64,000 nt of DNA from Paucisalibacillus globulus (GTDB lineage Bacteria > Bacillota > Bacilli > Bacillales > Amphibacillaceae). Of this stretch, positions 8,757 through 16,717 are shown piece after piece (the first letter of the stretch is position 1; each line of letters opens with the position of its first letter). A program made the position numbers and the translations under genes. The notes under the pieces are model-generated. The model had not been told where the DNA came from. It was given only the letters and a program-made list of their open reading frames with translations, and did not search any database. The stretch covers positions 1-64,000 of the forward strand of contig NZ_LT855393.1 in NCBI RefSeq assembly GCF_900184735.1. The letters run 5' to 3'.

Positions 8757-8873
8757 CTAATGACGTTTACTTGGCAGATTGGCTTTATTCCCTCCACCTT
8801 GTCTCTTTCTATTATGTTCATCTTTTCTTTTTCGCTCGTTAAACTTGGCTACAAAGGTAGACGTATCTTCCAC
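8757..8873 (-). CDS. 38-residue basic protein, DUF4023-like
   Basis: A very short gene. AAAGGAGGA lies at ideal distance from a GTG start at 8873, and the frame runs 38 codons to TAG at 8757. The product begins VEDTSTFVAKFNERKRKDEH and ends LPSKRH: hydrophilic, strongly basic, without cysteine or membrane segment. The layout FVxKxxE...N-x-QGxGxxxxxLPxKxH recalls the tiny DUF4023 proteins of Bacillus and Paenibacillus, of unknown function (family match from memory). It abuts the end of array A and points towards it. Confidence 0.6.
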   Translation of the reverse strand: MEDTSTFVAKFNERKRKDEHNRKRQGGGNKANLPSKRH

Positions 8874-8942
8874 AGTCTATTCCTCCTTTATCATTTTTCA
8901 TTTAGTATTTCCCTAAACGAAAGAAATATGCTAGTAGCACAA

Positions 8943-8974
8943 CAAAAAAAAGCCCTCTGTTTTCACAGAAAGCT
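8943..8974 (-). terminator. Terminator of the transporter/zinc-ribbon operon
   Basis: On the minus strand AGCTTTCTGT-GAAA-ACAGAGGGCT forms a 10-bp stem with a GNRA tetraloop, followed by eight T. Confidence 0.88.
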
Positions 8975-8983
8975 TTGTATGGA

Positions 8984-9286
8984 TTAAAATAAATCAAGTA
9001 AGTCAAGTACCGTTTTTTTCTTCTTTTTCTTATATCCATACGGGCCATACTTTGGATCATATCCCTTATGGTAATCCTTTTTATAATCTGGTCGCTCTCG
9101 AAATTCGCGTTCGTAGGAATCAAAGGTTTCTTCATAATACTTTTGTTCTTCTTTTAAACCAGCAGTTATTTTTTCTAATTCACCACGGTCCAACCAAACA
9201 CCTTTACAGTTCGGGCAAATATCAATTAAGACATTTTCCTTTTGAACTTCCCTCATCCTAACGCCGTCACACACTGGACAATTCAT
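8984..9286 (-). CDS. Zinc-ribbon protein (zf-TFIIB type)
   Basis: A 100-residue protein with two CxxC pairs, CPVC at 3-6 and CPNC at 24-27, followed by KGVWLDRGELEKI, the signature of the zf-TFIIB zinc-ribbon family. The C-terminal half is rich in Y, K and G (KYGPYGYKKKKKK) and ends in a short hydrophobic tail, LDLLDLF. Its function is not known; a metal- or nucleic-acid-binding role is inference. It starts immediately after the CNNM transporter gene (1-bp gap), so the two are cotranscribed and it may act with that protein. Confidence 0.75.
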   Translation of the reverse strand: MNCPVCDGVRMREVQKENVLIDICPNCKGVWLDRGELEKITAGLKEEQKYYEETFDSYEREFRERPDYKKDYHKGYDPKYGPYGYKKKKKKTVLDLLDLF

Positions 9287-9287
9287 A

Positions 9288-10535
9288 TTATCCTTCCTCC
9301 ACTTCGACTAGATCTTCTTTTACGATTTGAATTTGTTTTAATGTTCTTCCGTCTACTTCCAATACTCTAAAATGAAGATTATCCTTTTCCAGTATATCCC
9401 CTTGCTGTGGGAATTGATTAAATTCTGTTAAAAGGTATCCCGAAAGGACGTCTTCTTCCTCTGGTATATCGGTATTAAATATGGAGTTCAAGCGATGGAG
9501 TGTGATTTTTCCATCACAGATAATTTCTGTATCAGTTAATTTTTCAACTAGCTTTTCACTCTCTAAATCCATCTCATCTTCAATTTCCAGACCAATCATA
9601 GCCTCAATGATATCCTCATGTGTAAGAATTCCTTCTGTTCCACCATATTCATCCAGTACAATGGCAAGGTGTTTACGGTCTCTGGTCATTTGTCGGAATA
9701 CCATTTCAATCGAATGAAATTCAAAGAACACCATTGGGTCTAGGTCACAATATTCTTCTAGTTTCTTCTCCGGTTCAATGGACCAAGTTAATAGGTATTT
9801 GGAATGGAATACTCCAATTATATTATCAATATCTCCGTCATAAACTGGATATCTCGTATATTGATTTTGAATAACTATATCTCGAACTTCTTCATACGTA
9901 GCATCATGTGGTACAGCCACTATATCAATTCGTGGTGTTTTCAAAACATCCTTTACATTTAAATCTTGGAAGTCTAGAACACCTTTAATACGGAAAGACT
10001 CCTCACGTTTAAAGGTACCCTCTGTACCCGCAATATCTACCATCGTTCTCAAATCTTCCTTAGATATAGATACGTTGTCTTCATCATTCTTTGATAACAC
10101 TTTAATAATCAAACCAGTCATGCCATTTAATAGCATGGTTAATGGCTTAAATAAAATGGTAAAAAATCGAATCACTGGATAGACGATATAGGCGATTTTA
10201 TCCGGAAAAGCTGCTGCGACAGATTTAGGTAATACCTCTGAAAAAACAATAATCGTTATCGTCAATACAGCAGAAGCTATAGCAACATTTACTCCGTACT
10301 CTAGCGCTACCATTGTCACAAGGGTAGGCAAGAGAATGTTTGCAATGTTATTCCCAATTAAAATTGCTGTAATAAACTCGCTTGGTTTTGAAACTAAATC
10401 CAATAATTTTTCTGACTTTTTATCATTATTACTTGCTTTTGTTTGTAACTTCATCTTATTCGCTGCTGTAAGAGCAGTCTCACTACCTGAAAAGAAAAAT
10501 GAAACAAACAACAATATGATGATCGCAATGATCAC
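9288..10535 (-). CDS. CNNM/CorC-type transporter (DUF21-CBS-CorC)
   Basis: A 415-residue membrane protein of the hemolysin C/CNNM group. Seen in order: DUF21 with about four membrane segments (1-180, opening with FSGSETALTAANK), a CBS-domain pair (about 195-320, including YTRYPVYDGD and AIVLDEYGGTEG) and a C-terminal CorC_HlyC domain (about 335-410). Relatives include B. subtilis MpfA (YhdP), which exports magnesium; others move cobalt or have unknown cargo. The start is GTG at 10535 with AAGGGGGAAC upstream. It is the first gene of a two-gene unit with the zinc-ribbon protein. Confidence 0.88.
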   Translation of the reverse strand: MIIAIIILLFVSFFFSGSETALTAANKMKLQTKASNNDKKSEKLLDLVSKPSEFITAILIGNNIANILLPTLVTMVALEYGVNVAIASAVLTITIIVFSEVLPKSVAAAFPDKIAYIVYPVIRFFTILFKPLTMLLNGMTGLIIKVLSKNDEDNVSISKEDLRTMVDIAGTEGTFKREESFRIKGVLDFQDLNVKDVLKTPRIDIVAVPHDATYEEVRDIVIQNQYTRYPVYDGDIDNIIGVFHSKYLLTWSIEPEKKLEEYCDLDPMVFFEFHSIEMVFRQMTRDRKHLAIVLDEYGGTEGILTHEDIIEAMIGLEIEDEMDLESEKLVEKLTDTEIICDGKITLHRLNSIFNTDIPEEEDVLSGYLLTEFNQFPQQGDILEKDNLHFRVLEVDGRTLKQIQIVKEDLVEVEEG

Positions 10536-10634
10536 TAGATAGTTCCCCCTTAAAAATCTACAATCCTTTATATTAAATGGTTACTTTAACTTTAAAATAT
10601 TTAGAACATGGAATAAAGAAAAATGTATTTCGCT

Positions 10635-11276
10635 TTATTCCATTGCTACTTCCAACCAACTTCTAAAATCATGAAAGTTTTGTTGTGACACTTGATGTCC
10701 AACAGGATAGCTAGAAAATTCAACTTGTGCTCCTAGTTGTTCATATAGATTTTTTGCTTCCTCTGCCCAATCAAATGGTAGAACTGGATCTATCTCCCCG
10801 TGTGAACAGAATAGTTTTAAGCCTTTTAGGTTTTGACCACTATACTCGTGTTTCATAAAATCCGGTATATAACCACTTAATGCCGCTATACCTTTTATTT
10901 TATGTCCTAATTTGAGACCGATGCTCATCGATAGTATGGCACCTTGGCTAAATCCCATTAAAAAGATTTTAGAAGAATCGATTGGGTGCTTTTCACACAT
11001 CTCTTCTATGAACATAACAACGCTTTCTATTGCCTGGTCAAATTCAGTACGATGTGGTTTACCAAATCCTTCAATGGTGAAAAATGCATAACCTGGTGGC
11101 TGTTCGATTGGCCCTCGCATACTAAAAATATACGCGGAATCCGCTAAATCCTGAACTAGTGGCACTAAGTCTTCTTCATTACTACCCATTCCATGCATAA
11201 GGAATATTGCCGAGTATACTTTCCCGGACTCTATCTTGTTTGGCTTAAGTAGCTTATAGTACAGGGGTGGTTCCAA
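10635..11276 (-). CDS. Phospholipase/carboxylesterase family hydrolase
   Basis: A 213-residue alpha/beta hydrolase of the carboxylesterase/thioesterase group. The oxyanion segment is FLMHGMGSNEEDL, the nucleophile elbow is GFSQG (Ser110), the acid is likely the Asp in HGEIDPVLP and the histidine lies in PVGHQVS. No signal peptide is present, so it is cytosolic; its natural ester is unknown. The start is TTG at 11276 with AAGGATG upstream. It lies between two other minus-strand genes but with gaps of about 60-100 bp, so cotranscription is uncertain. Confidence 0.83.
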   Translation of the reverse strand: MEPPLYYKLLKPNKIESGKVYSAIFLMHGMGSNEEDLVPLVQDLADSAYIFSMRGPIEQPPGYAFFTIEGFGKPHRTEFDQAIESVVMFIEEMCEKHPIDSSKIFLMGFSQGAILSMSIGLKLGHKIKGIAALSGYIPDFMKHEYSGQNLKGLKLFCSHGEIDPVLPFDWAEEAKNLYEQLGAQVEFSSYPVGHQVSQQNFHDFRSWLEVAME

Positions 11277-11334
11277 TATAAGTTCATCCTTATTATAGTT
11301 AATTTGTATTGCCTATTGATTAGAAATTCTTATT

Positions 11335-12501
11335 TTACAGGTTTTCGATAAATAATCGGATAACATCTGCTCCACCAATAAAGGTTCCAATAGAGCTTCC
11401 GATATTAGCAAAAATTACAACGAGTAGAACCCGTGTTACTTTGTTATTCCAAAAGCCTTTTAAACTATGAACATCATCTGATAATCTTTCAAAATCATTC
11501 ACATTTGGCCTTCTAAAATACGCTTGAACAAAACCAGCAAACCAACCAGCCGCAAGAAATGGTTCAAGGGATGTTATTGGTGCTGCAATAAATGCTGTGA
11601 GTACAGCTAATGGGTGTCCAAATGCTATTAGTGTACCTAGAGCAGACAGTGAGCCATTCCATAGAACCCAGCTCAATATTTGTGCCATACCCGCTTCTGC
11701 ATTCGTCATGAATGTATAAACGATTAACGCAATAATAAAGATTGGTATAGACCAACCGATAATCTTGGGAATTTTTGATTTTGGTGGGAGCTTCGCTAAG
11801 TGCTCTAGATTATGATCCTGTTTAATTTGCTCCTTAATTCCAGGTACGTGAGCTGCTCCTAATACCGCAACTACCTTATCACCTGGCGCTTCTTTAATCT
11901 TTTGCGCAAGATACTGATCGCGCTCATCGATAAGAGGCTTTTTTAGTTTTGGAAAATTATCCGTAAACTCCTGTAGCATGGAATCAATCATATCTTGAGA
12001 CTTCATCTTCTCGAGCTCTTCTTCGGAAATGGTTTCCTTTGTAAAAATACTAGCAATGACTTGTGCTAGTAACATGGCTTTTCCTTTTAGGCCAATTCCG
12101 CGCCAAATACGAGAAAATGTGGTTTGAATATCACGGTCTGCCAAAACTAGCTTAGCATCGATCTCCTTTGCTGATTCAATTCCTTGAATCATTTCTTGCC
12201 CCGGATTAATACCAAACTGATTTGCCATCCGTTTTTGGAATGAGGATATAGCAAGATTCATTAGTAATAGTGTTGCTTTACGATCTTTTATAACTTGGAA
12301 GATATCTGTTTCTTTCCATTTTTTACCTTCTGTGATAGATTTATACCTTTGTTCATCAAGTTCTATACATACGGAATCAGGTTGTTCTCTATTGATTACT
12401 TCTTTTACTTGTTCAGCGCTGTTTTTGGAGACGTGTGCTGTACCGATTAAAATGATTTCTTTACCATTTATATCTAAACGGGATATGTTTTCTTCCGACA
12501 T
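11335..12501 (-). CDS. TraB family membrane protein
   Basis: A 388-residue protein of the TraB/PrgY group. The N-terminal domain carries LIGTAHVSKNS (about 17-27), CIELDEQRY, and later GAAHVPGI: the paired GxxH motifs of the TIKI/TraB fold, which in relatives is a putative metalloprotease. About four hydrophobic segments follow from residue 250 to the end. Enterococcal TraB/PrgY blocks self-produced pheromone; the role in Bacillaceae is not known. A good AAGGAAGG site precedes the ATG. It seems to be monocistronic. Confidence 0.82.
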   Translation of the reverse strand: MSEENISRLDINGKEIILIGTAHVSKNSAEQVKEVINREQPDSVCIELDEQRYKSITEGKKWKETDIFQVIKDRKATLLLMNLAISSFQKRMANQFGINPGQEMIQGIESAKEIDAKLVLADRDIQTTFSRIWRGIGLKGKAMLLAQVIASIFTKETISEEELEKMKSQDMIDSMLQEFTDNFPKLKKPLIDERDQYLAQKIKEAPGDKVVAVLGAAHVPGIKEQIKQDHNLEHLAKLPPKSKIPKIIGWSIPIFIIALIVYTFMTNAEAGMAQILSWVLWNGSLSALGTLIAFGHPLAVLTAFIAAPITSLEPFLAAGWFAGFVQAYFRRPNVNDFERLSDDVHSLKGFWNNKVTRVLLVVIFANIGSSIGTFIGGADVIRLFIENL

Positions 12502-12626
12502 ATGGTACCTTCCTTTTATATATCTGTTTAGATATAATAATAAACTAGTTTGGTATAAATTTGAATAATTTTAATAAAAACATACTTTTGTTAACTAATA
12601 TTTTATATGGCTTACTTATCATGTCC

Positions 12627-12803
12627 GCGGCCCGAATACACTTCGCTTTCCATGGGCGGCTGCTGAGCCTCCTCAGAGCTACGCTCTTCCGGGGTCTCAC
12701 CTAAGCCTATCCTCCCATAGGACAAGAAGCGCTTCGTCAGCGTAACATCGCACGCAGAAAAAGCGCTCTTCTTTTTCAAGGAGTCTCCGTGTATTCGGGC
12801 CGC
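12627..12803. repeat. MITE-like element with 15-bp terminal inverted repeats
   Basis: A 177-bp, GC-richer island in AT-rich DNA. Its ends are perfect inverted repeats: GCGGCCCGAATACAC (12627-12641) and GTGTATTCGGGCCGC (12789-12803). The interior holds further internal complementarity (CTGAGCCTCCTCAG, GAAGCGCTTCG) and no coding frame. A decayed copy opens the window at 1-118. I see no clear target-site duplication. It resembles the nonautonomous dispersed repeats frequent in Bacillaceae genomes; mobility is inferred only from its copies and inverted ends. Confidence 0.75.
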
Positions 12804-12879
12804 TCAGTGCTATAATGTTTATTGATTATCTTTACCCTATAAGCTATTTAAAAAACTATTTTAAAAAACTACTAACAGA

Positions 12880-13296
12880 CTACTTCACTATCTCGGTCAT
12901 TGGTAGGTAGTTCATGCGCCACCTGCGCCATTGTATTTCTCGGGTTTGTCTTGGTAGGAATTGTCTTATGTCGTCGATGTGAAATCCTACTTGTAGTCTT
13001 TTTTCGTCTAGCATGATTGGGCTTCTTAAGAGTCTTGGGTGTTTATGAATTAATTCTAGTAATTCTTGAAGTGGAAGGGAGTCGATATCCACATTAAGTT
13101 CCTTGTACACTTTTGATCTAGTAGAAATTATTTCTTCCGTTCCTTCTACTGTTCTACTTAGGATTTGTTGTAATTCTGGGACCGTTAATGGTTCCTTTAG
13201 TATATTTCGTTCTACAAAGTTTATATTATTCTTTCTAAACCATTCTTTAGCTTTTCTAGTTGATGAGCATGCTGCACCATAAATCATAACAGACAT
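12880..13296 (-). CDS. Spx-like regulator lacking the second redox cysteine
   Basis: A 138-residue ArsC-fold protein closely following Spx: IISTRSKVYKELNVDIDSLP, LRSPIMLDEKRLQVGF and IRQFLPR are typical. Spx binds the RNA polymerase alpha C-terminal domain and switches on thiol-stress genes through a Cys10-Cys13 disulfide. Here the site reads CSST (Cys10, Thr13), so that intramolecular switch cannot form. The ATG at 13296 fits GGGGA at 7 bp better than the ATG at 13302. It is last in a four-gene minus-strand run starting with yugP. It could be a redox-insensitive Spx paralogue. Confidence 0.82.
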   Translation of the reverse strand: MSVMIYGAACSSTRKAKEWFRKNNINFVERNILKEPLTVPELQQILSRTVEGTEEIISTRSKVYKELNVDIDSLPLQELLELIHKHPRLLRSPIMLDEKRLQVGFHIDDIRQFLPRQTREIQWRRWRMNYLPMTEIVK

Positions 13297-13336
13297 TACC
13301 ATTCCCCATTTCTATCTAAATTCGAAATTTAGTAAG

Positions 13337-13624
13337 TTACTTTTTAACATACTGCTTGAATACATTTACGAATTGCATCGGATTGGATTTCACAGTATAT
13401 GAATAAACGCCACGAGTCGTATGTAGGTAAAGAAGGCCTGCTCCTTCACCACCTATTTGACGATAGGACATATCGAGCACTTCTTGGATGGGAAATTCAC
13501 GATGGTAACTCGTGATTTTATCGGTGTAAAGGCTTAGAAACCGTTTATGCTCGATATCAACTTGCTCAAGGCTATTAACTTTACGTTCTATCTTTATATA
13601 TTCCTGCTCTGCTAATATTTCCAC
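13337..13624 (-). CDS. Hypothetical protein, possible PH-like fold
   Basis: A 95-residue cytosolic protein that I cannot assign firmly. The C-terminal part (GLLYLHTTRGVYSYTVKS then PMQFVNVFKQYVKK: strand, strand, helix) resembles bacterial pleckstrin-homology-like domains that end in a single helix. The GTG start at 13624 has GGAGGGATTTC just upstream. The gap to the upstream membrane-protein gene is 21 bp, and the Spx-like gene follows 40 bp later, so it is part of that operon. Confidence 0.6.
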   Translation of the reverse strand: MEILAEQEYIKIERKVNSLEQVDIEHKRFLSLYTDKITSYHREFPIQEVLDMSYRQIGGEGAGLLYLHTTRGVYSYTVKSNPMQFVNVFKQYVKK

Positions 13625-13645
13625 GAAATCCCTCCAAGACTAACA

Positions 13646-14074
13646 CTATTGATCCATCAAGCGATTTTCTTCTTCTAGGAATCTAATAAAGTGGTTCATT
13701 GCAAATCCAGGTTGTTCTTTCACATTCTTGATATAGCGCTCTTTAACAGTATCTGTAATCACATTACTTTTCTTGATGCGCTTGACGATAAAAGCTTCAC
13801 TCATTTTGAGAATTTCTTTACGTTGATGCTTTGCCTCTTTTGATAGAGCAAATCCAAAAGCTCCCATAATCGCATAGAATATTAGAGCTACAATTGTTCT
13901 GTTATCCGGCATCACAACCAGCATAAAGAATAGATTAATTAAAGAAAAAGTAATCAACGGAAATGCCCAAAAAGAATATTTGGAAACTTTCTTGATGAAC
14001 GGGTGAATTGTATCATTCAATTTATCTACTTCTTTTTTTATAAAGCTCGGCATATCAGTCATTGGTAGATTCAT
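13646..14074 (-). CDS. Two-segment membrane protein, possibly DUF5392
   Basis: A 142-residue protein with an N-terminal amphipathic part (MPSFIKKEVDKLND), two adjacent membrane segments (about 32-55 and 60-78) and a cytosolic basic tail (KRIKKSNVITDTVKERYIK then FIRFLEEENRLMDQ). The layout matches a Bacillus family I recall as DUF5392; no function is known. AAAGGTGGT precedes the ATG. It lies 17 bp after yugP and so belongs to its operon. Confidence 0.6.
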   Translation of the reverse strand: MNLPMTDMPSFIKKEVDKLNDTIHPFIKKVSKYSFWAFPLITFSLINLFFMLVVMPDNRTIVALIFYAIMGAFGFALSKEAKHQRKEILKMSEAFIVKRIKKSNVITDTVKERYIKNVKEQPGFAMNHFIRFLEEENRLMDQ

Positions 14075-14091
14075 GTTAATACCACCTTTTA

Positions 14092-14775
14092 TTAATTTTC
14101 TCTTTCTCGGAAAATCATTATATATTTAACTAGCTCAAGTACCGCAATTAATGTACTAGCTACATAGGTTAGGGCTGCTGCATTTAGAACCTTTTTAACG
14201 CCTCTCTCTTCATGATTGGTAATCAAACCGAGTTCTAGCAGCTTGTTTCTTGCACGATTGGAAGCATCAAATTCTACTGGTAATGTAATCAGTTGAAATA
14301 TCACAGCTGCCGAAAAGAGAATGATACCAATTCCAATTAAATTCAGCATATCTAGTAGAAAGCCTGCAATTAATAAGAATGGTGCTAGCTGCGAACCAAT
14401 ATTAGCAAATGGAACAAGCTTATGCCTGAGAACTAACATGGAATAATGATTCGCATGTTGGATGGCGTGCCCAACCTCGTGAGCCGCAACGGACAGTGAG
14501 GAAATAGAATTCCCTCGATAAACTGGTTCAGATAAACGAATTACTTTAGCAGTCGGGTCATAGTGATCTGATAATGCTCCTCTTCTAGAAAGCTCTATCT
14601 TGACATCCGAAAGCCCCTCACTATCTAAGATTCGCCTTGCTACCTCTACTCCGGTCATTCCAGAAGAAGCTTTATTCTTGGAACCCTTGCGGAAATTACT
14701 CTTCACTCTTGTCTGTGCCAACATGGCGAGTCCAAAAGCAATAAGTATTATAAAATCCATTGGATGAAAGAACAT
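14092..14775 (-). CDS. yugP: YugP-type zinc metallopeptidase
   Basis: A 227-residue membrane metallopeptidase of the YugP family. The zinc-binding helix HEVGHAIQ is at 99-106, with the extended third-ligand region FDASNRARNKLLELGL further on. One membrane segment precedes it (6-22) and two to three follow (about 118-165 and 205-222). The substrate is unknown. AGGGGGAT precedes the ATG at 14775. It heads the run yugP, two-segment membrane protein, PH-like protein, Spx-like protein, whose spacing suggests one operon. Confidence 0.87.
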   Translation of the reverse strand: MFFHPMDFIILIAFGLAMLAQTRVKSNFRKGSKNKASSGMTGVEVARRILDSEGLSDVKIELSRRGALSDHYDPTAKVIRLSEPVYRGNSISSLSVAAHEVGHAIQHANHYSMLVLRHKLVPFANIGSQLAPFLLIAGFLLDMLNLIGIGIILFSAAVIFQLITLPVEFDASNRARNKLLELGLITNHEERGVKKVLNAAALTYVASTLIAVLELVKYIMIFREREN

Positions 14776-15030
14776 GTCAGATCCCCCTGGTGTCTCTTAT
14801 TTCTATATCTAAGGCTTGACAATATCCTCCCAGATTTATACATTAAATTATCTCCTTACTGTTATATACGAAATAACTTTGTATTTTGTTGCACAAATAT
14901 AAAAATAATTGTACTTTTCTGGGTGTAACATTATTATAAAAAAATAATATGAACTGAATATGAACTATAAAAAATAATTAAAAAAATTTTTCATATCATG
15001 AAGCATAGTTGGATATTTAAAGAAAGAGTC

Positions 15031-15059
15031 TTGTCTGGAAATTCCCATAATGCTATAAT
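15031..15059 (+). promoter_or_regulatory. Promoter of the T-box/MFS transcript
   Basis: TTGTCT (15031-15036) and a perfect TATAAT (15054-15059) are 17 bp apart, directly before the T-box leader. The start point would be about 15066. The DNA between yugP and this promoter (14776-15030) is AT-rich with nothing else recognisable. Confidence 0.75.
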
Positions 15060-15065
15060 GTATGA

Positions 15066-15372
15066 AATTTTATAGGAACATGCAATGAAGAGAAGAGTAA
15101 ATGAAATGTCGTCATAACAGAGAGCTCCAGATTGCTGAGAAGGAGTATGAAGTATTTCATTGAAACAAGCCTCCGAGCATCGCGCAGGATTCTAATTGAT
15201 GATGGCGTGACAGGAGCTCCTGTTAACGAGCTAGAGTATAAGCAGTCTTTGTGCTGCCGTACTTAAAGAGGTTAATATGGCGACATATTAACAAACTGGG
15301 GTGGCACCGCGAATATCGTTTATTCAGAATCTCGCCCCCAAGATGAATGTCTTGGGGGTGGGATTTTTTTGT
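15066..15372 (+). promoter_or_regulatory. T-box riboswitch (tRNA-sensing leader)
   Basis: Classic T-box elements appear in order: AGTA of the specifier-loop 5' strand (about 15099), AGAGAG followed by CTCC...GGAG enclosing TTGCTGAGAA (stem I distal loop), the 3' strand ATTTCAT pairing ATGAAAT, then CAAGCCTCCGAGC, and the T-box sequence GGGTGGCACCGCG at 15299-15311. The antiterminator bulge reads UGGC, so the sensed tRNA should have discriminator base G73. The specifier codon is unclear: CAA (Gln) fits the spacing to CCTCCGAG best, and ACA, AAC or GAA are alternatives. It controls an MFS transporter, not a synthetase. Confidence 0.9.
15328..15372 (+). terminator. T-box terminator hairpin
   Basis: ATCTCGCCCCCAAGAT and its complement ending GTCTTGGGGGTGGGAT form a strong stem, followed by seven T. 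Its 5' arm comes just after the T-box sequence, as expected for mutually exclusive antiterminator and terminator. Confidence 0.9.
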
Positions 15373-15410
15373 TTAATGGACTCTACTTTGTTCAATGAGG
15401 AGGTTTATAT

Positions 15411-16646
15411 GTGATGATTAGAAAGGTCGTAGAATATTGGAGATACCCTGCCATTTTATTAGTTAGAATTGGAATAGCAAGTATTGGTTCATGGATATAT
15501 TTTCTTGCCTTAAATGTCATTGTATTTAATATGACCGGTTCTCCACTTGCAGTAGCCATACTCTATATCATAAAGCCTTTAGCTACTTTATTCACCAATC
15601 TATGGGGCGGCAGTGTCATTGATCGAGTAAACAAAAAGCATCTCATGATAATCTTGGACATCATTCAAGCAACATTAATCGCTTGTTTAGCAATGTCAAT
15701 CCATGCACTATGGGTAATTTATTTGCTGGTATTCTTGATTAATATTGCAACTTCTATTTTTGAACCTACTTCTGTTAGCTATGTTACAAGACTAATTCCA
15801 AGGGAACAGAGGCAACGATTTAATTCTTTGAGAAGTCTGCTTGATTCTGGAGCTTTTTTATTAGGTCCTGCAATTGGGGCGCTATTATTTTTGGTAGAGT
15901 CACCACTCTATGCCATTATGATGAATGCATTTGCTTTATACCTTTCAGCATTCATTACCCTATTCATGCCTAACGTCGAAAAGCATATTTCACCTAATGC
16001 AACTACGCCAAGATTAACGCTAAACTTAATTAAGGAAGATTTAAAAGTAGTCATCCAGTTTAGTCGTCGGTTTGCCTATGTCATGATTATCTATTTCCTA
16101 TTTAGTGTCTTCATTGTGATGCAGACAGCAGTTGATTCACTGGAAGTATCCTTTGCAAAAGAAGTAATCTCTCTTTCAGATAGTGATTATCTTATCCTCG
16201 TAAGTATTGCCGGTTTAGGCATTTTGATTGGGTCTTTCATCAATGCCATATTTACAAAGAAACTTACGATAGTTTTCCTTATTAGCATGGGATCACTCAT
16301 GGTTTCGATTGGATATCTCATTTTTGCTTTTTCTAGTCAGTTTATGATGGCATCTGTCGGGGTATTTTTGCTGGGGTTTTCACTTGCTTTTGCCAATACT
16401 GGCTTTTATACCTTTTACCAAAATAATATTCCTGTAGAGGTGATTGGACGGATTGGGAGTATATACGGTTTTCTGGAAGCATTATTAGTCATTATCGCTA
16501 CTTCTTTATTTGCTGCTTTAACCATGATATTCCCCATTAAATTCGTAGTTGTGCTGGGGGCCATCATAATGTTTGTGCTAACTAGCATATTACTACTTAT
16601 CACGTTACAACCAACTAAGCGACATTACTTTAGTACTTCCGCTTAA
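15411..16646 (+). CDS. MFS transporter under T-box control
   Basis: A 411-residue protein with about twelve membrane segments of the major facilitator superfamily. The loop-2 motif is seen as WGGSVIDRVNKKHLMI (about 65-80). The start is GTG at 15411 or ATG at 15414; GAGGAGG suits both. Because a T-box senses an uncharged tRNA, the transported compound should relate to an amino acid or peptide supply, or the gene should export something when a tRNA is undercharged. The family itself resembles EntS-like exporters and gives no direct substrate. Monocistronic. Confidence 0.85.
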   Translation: MMIRKVVEYWRYPAILLVRIGIASIGSWIYFLALNVIVFNMTGSPLAVAILYIIKPLATLFTNLWGGSVIDRVNKKHLMIILDIIQATLIACLAMSIHALWVIYLLVFLINIATSIFEPTSVSYVTRLIPREQRQRFNSLRSLLDSGAFLLGPAIGALLFLVESPLYAIMMNAFALYLSAFITLFMPNVEKHISPNATTPRLTLNLIKEDLKVVIQFSRRFAYVMIIYFLFSVFIVMQTAVDSLEVSFAKEVISLSDSDYLILVSIAGLGILIGSFINAIFTKKLTIVFLISMGSLMVSIGYLIFAFSSQFMMASVGVFLLGFSLAFANTGFYTFYQNNIPVEVIGRIGSIYGFLEALLVIIATSLFAALTMIFPIKFVVVLGAIIMFVLTSILLLITLQPTKRHYFSTSA

Positions 16647-16665
16647 AAAAAGTTACCGAAATTAA

Positions 16666-16699
16666 GAAACGCACCAATAACTGGAGCGTTTCATATTTT
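16666..16699. terminator. Hairpin between convergent MFS and histidine kinase genes
   Basis: GAAACGC and GCGTTTC enclose a 13-nt loop, followed by ATATTTT. It could serve both strands; the short stem makes this a moderate call. Confidence 0.5.
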
Positions 16700-16717
16700 A
16701 AAACATTCATCCTTCAC

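Noticed and set aside
8760-8987. Plus-strand 75-codon frame after array A
   Set aside because: It is the antisense shadow of the 38-codon gene and lacks a ribosome site.
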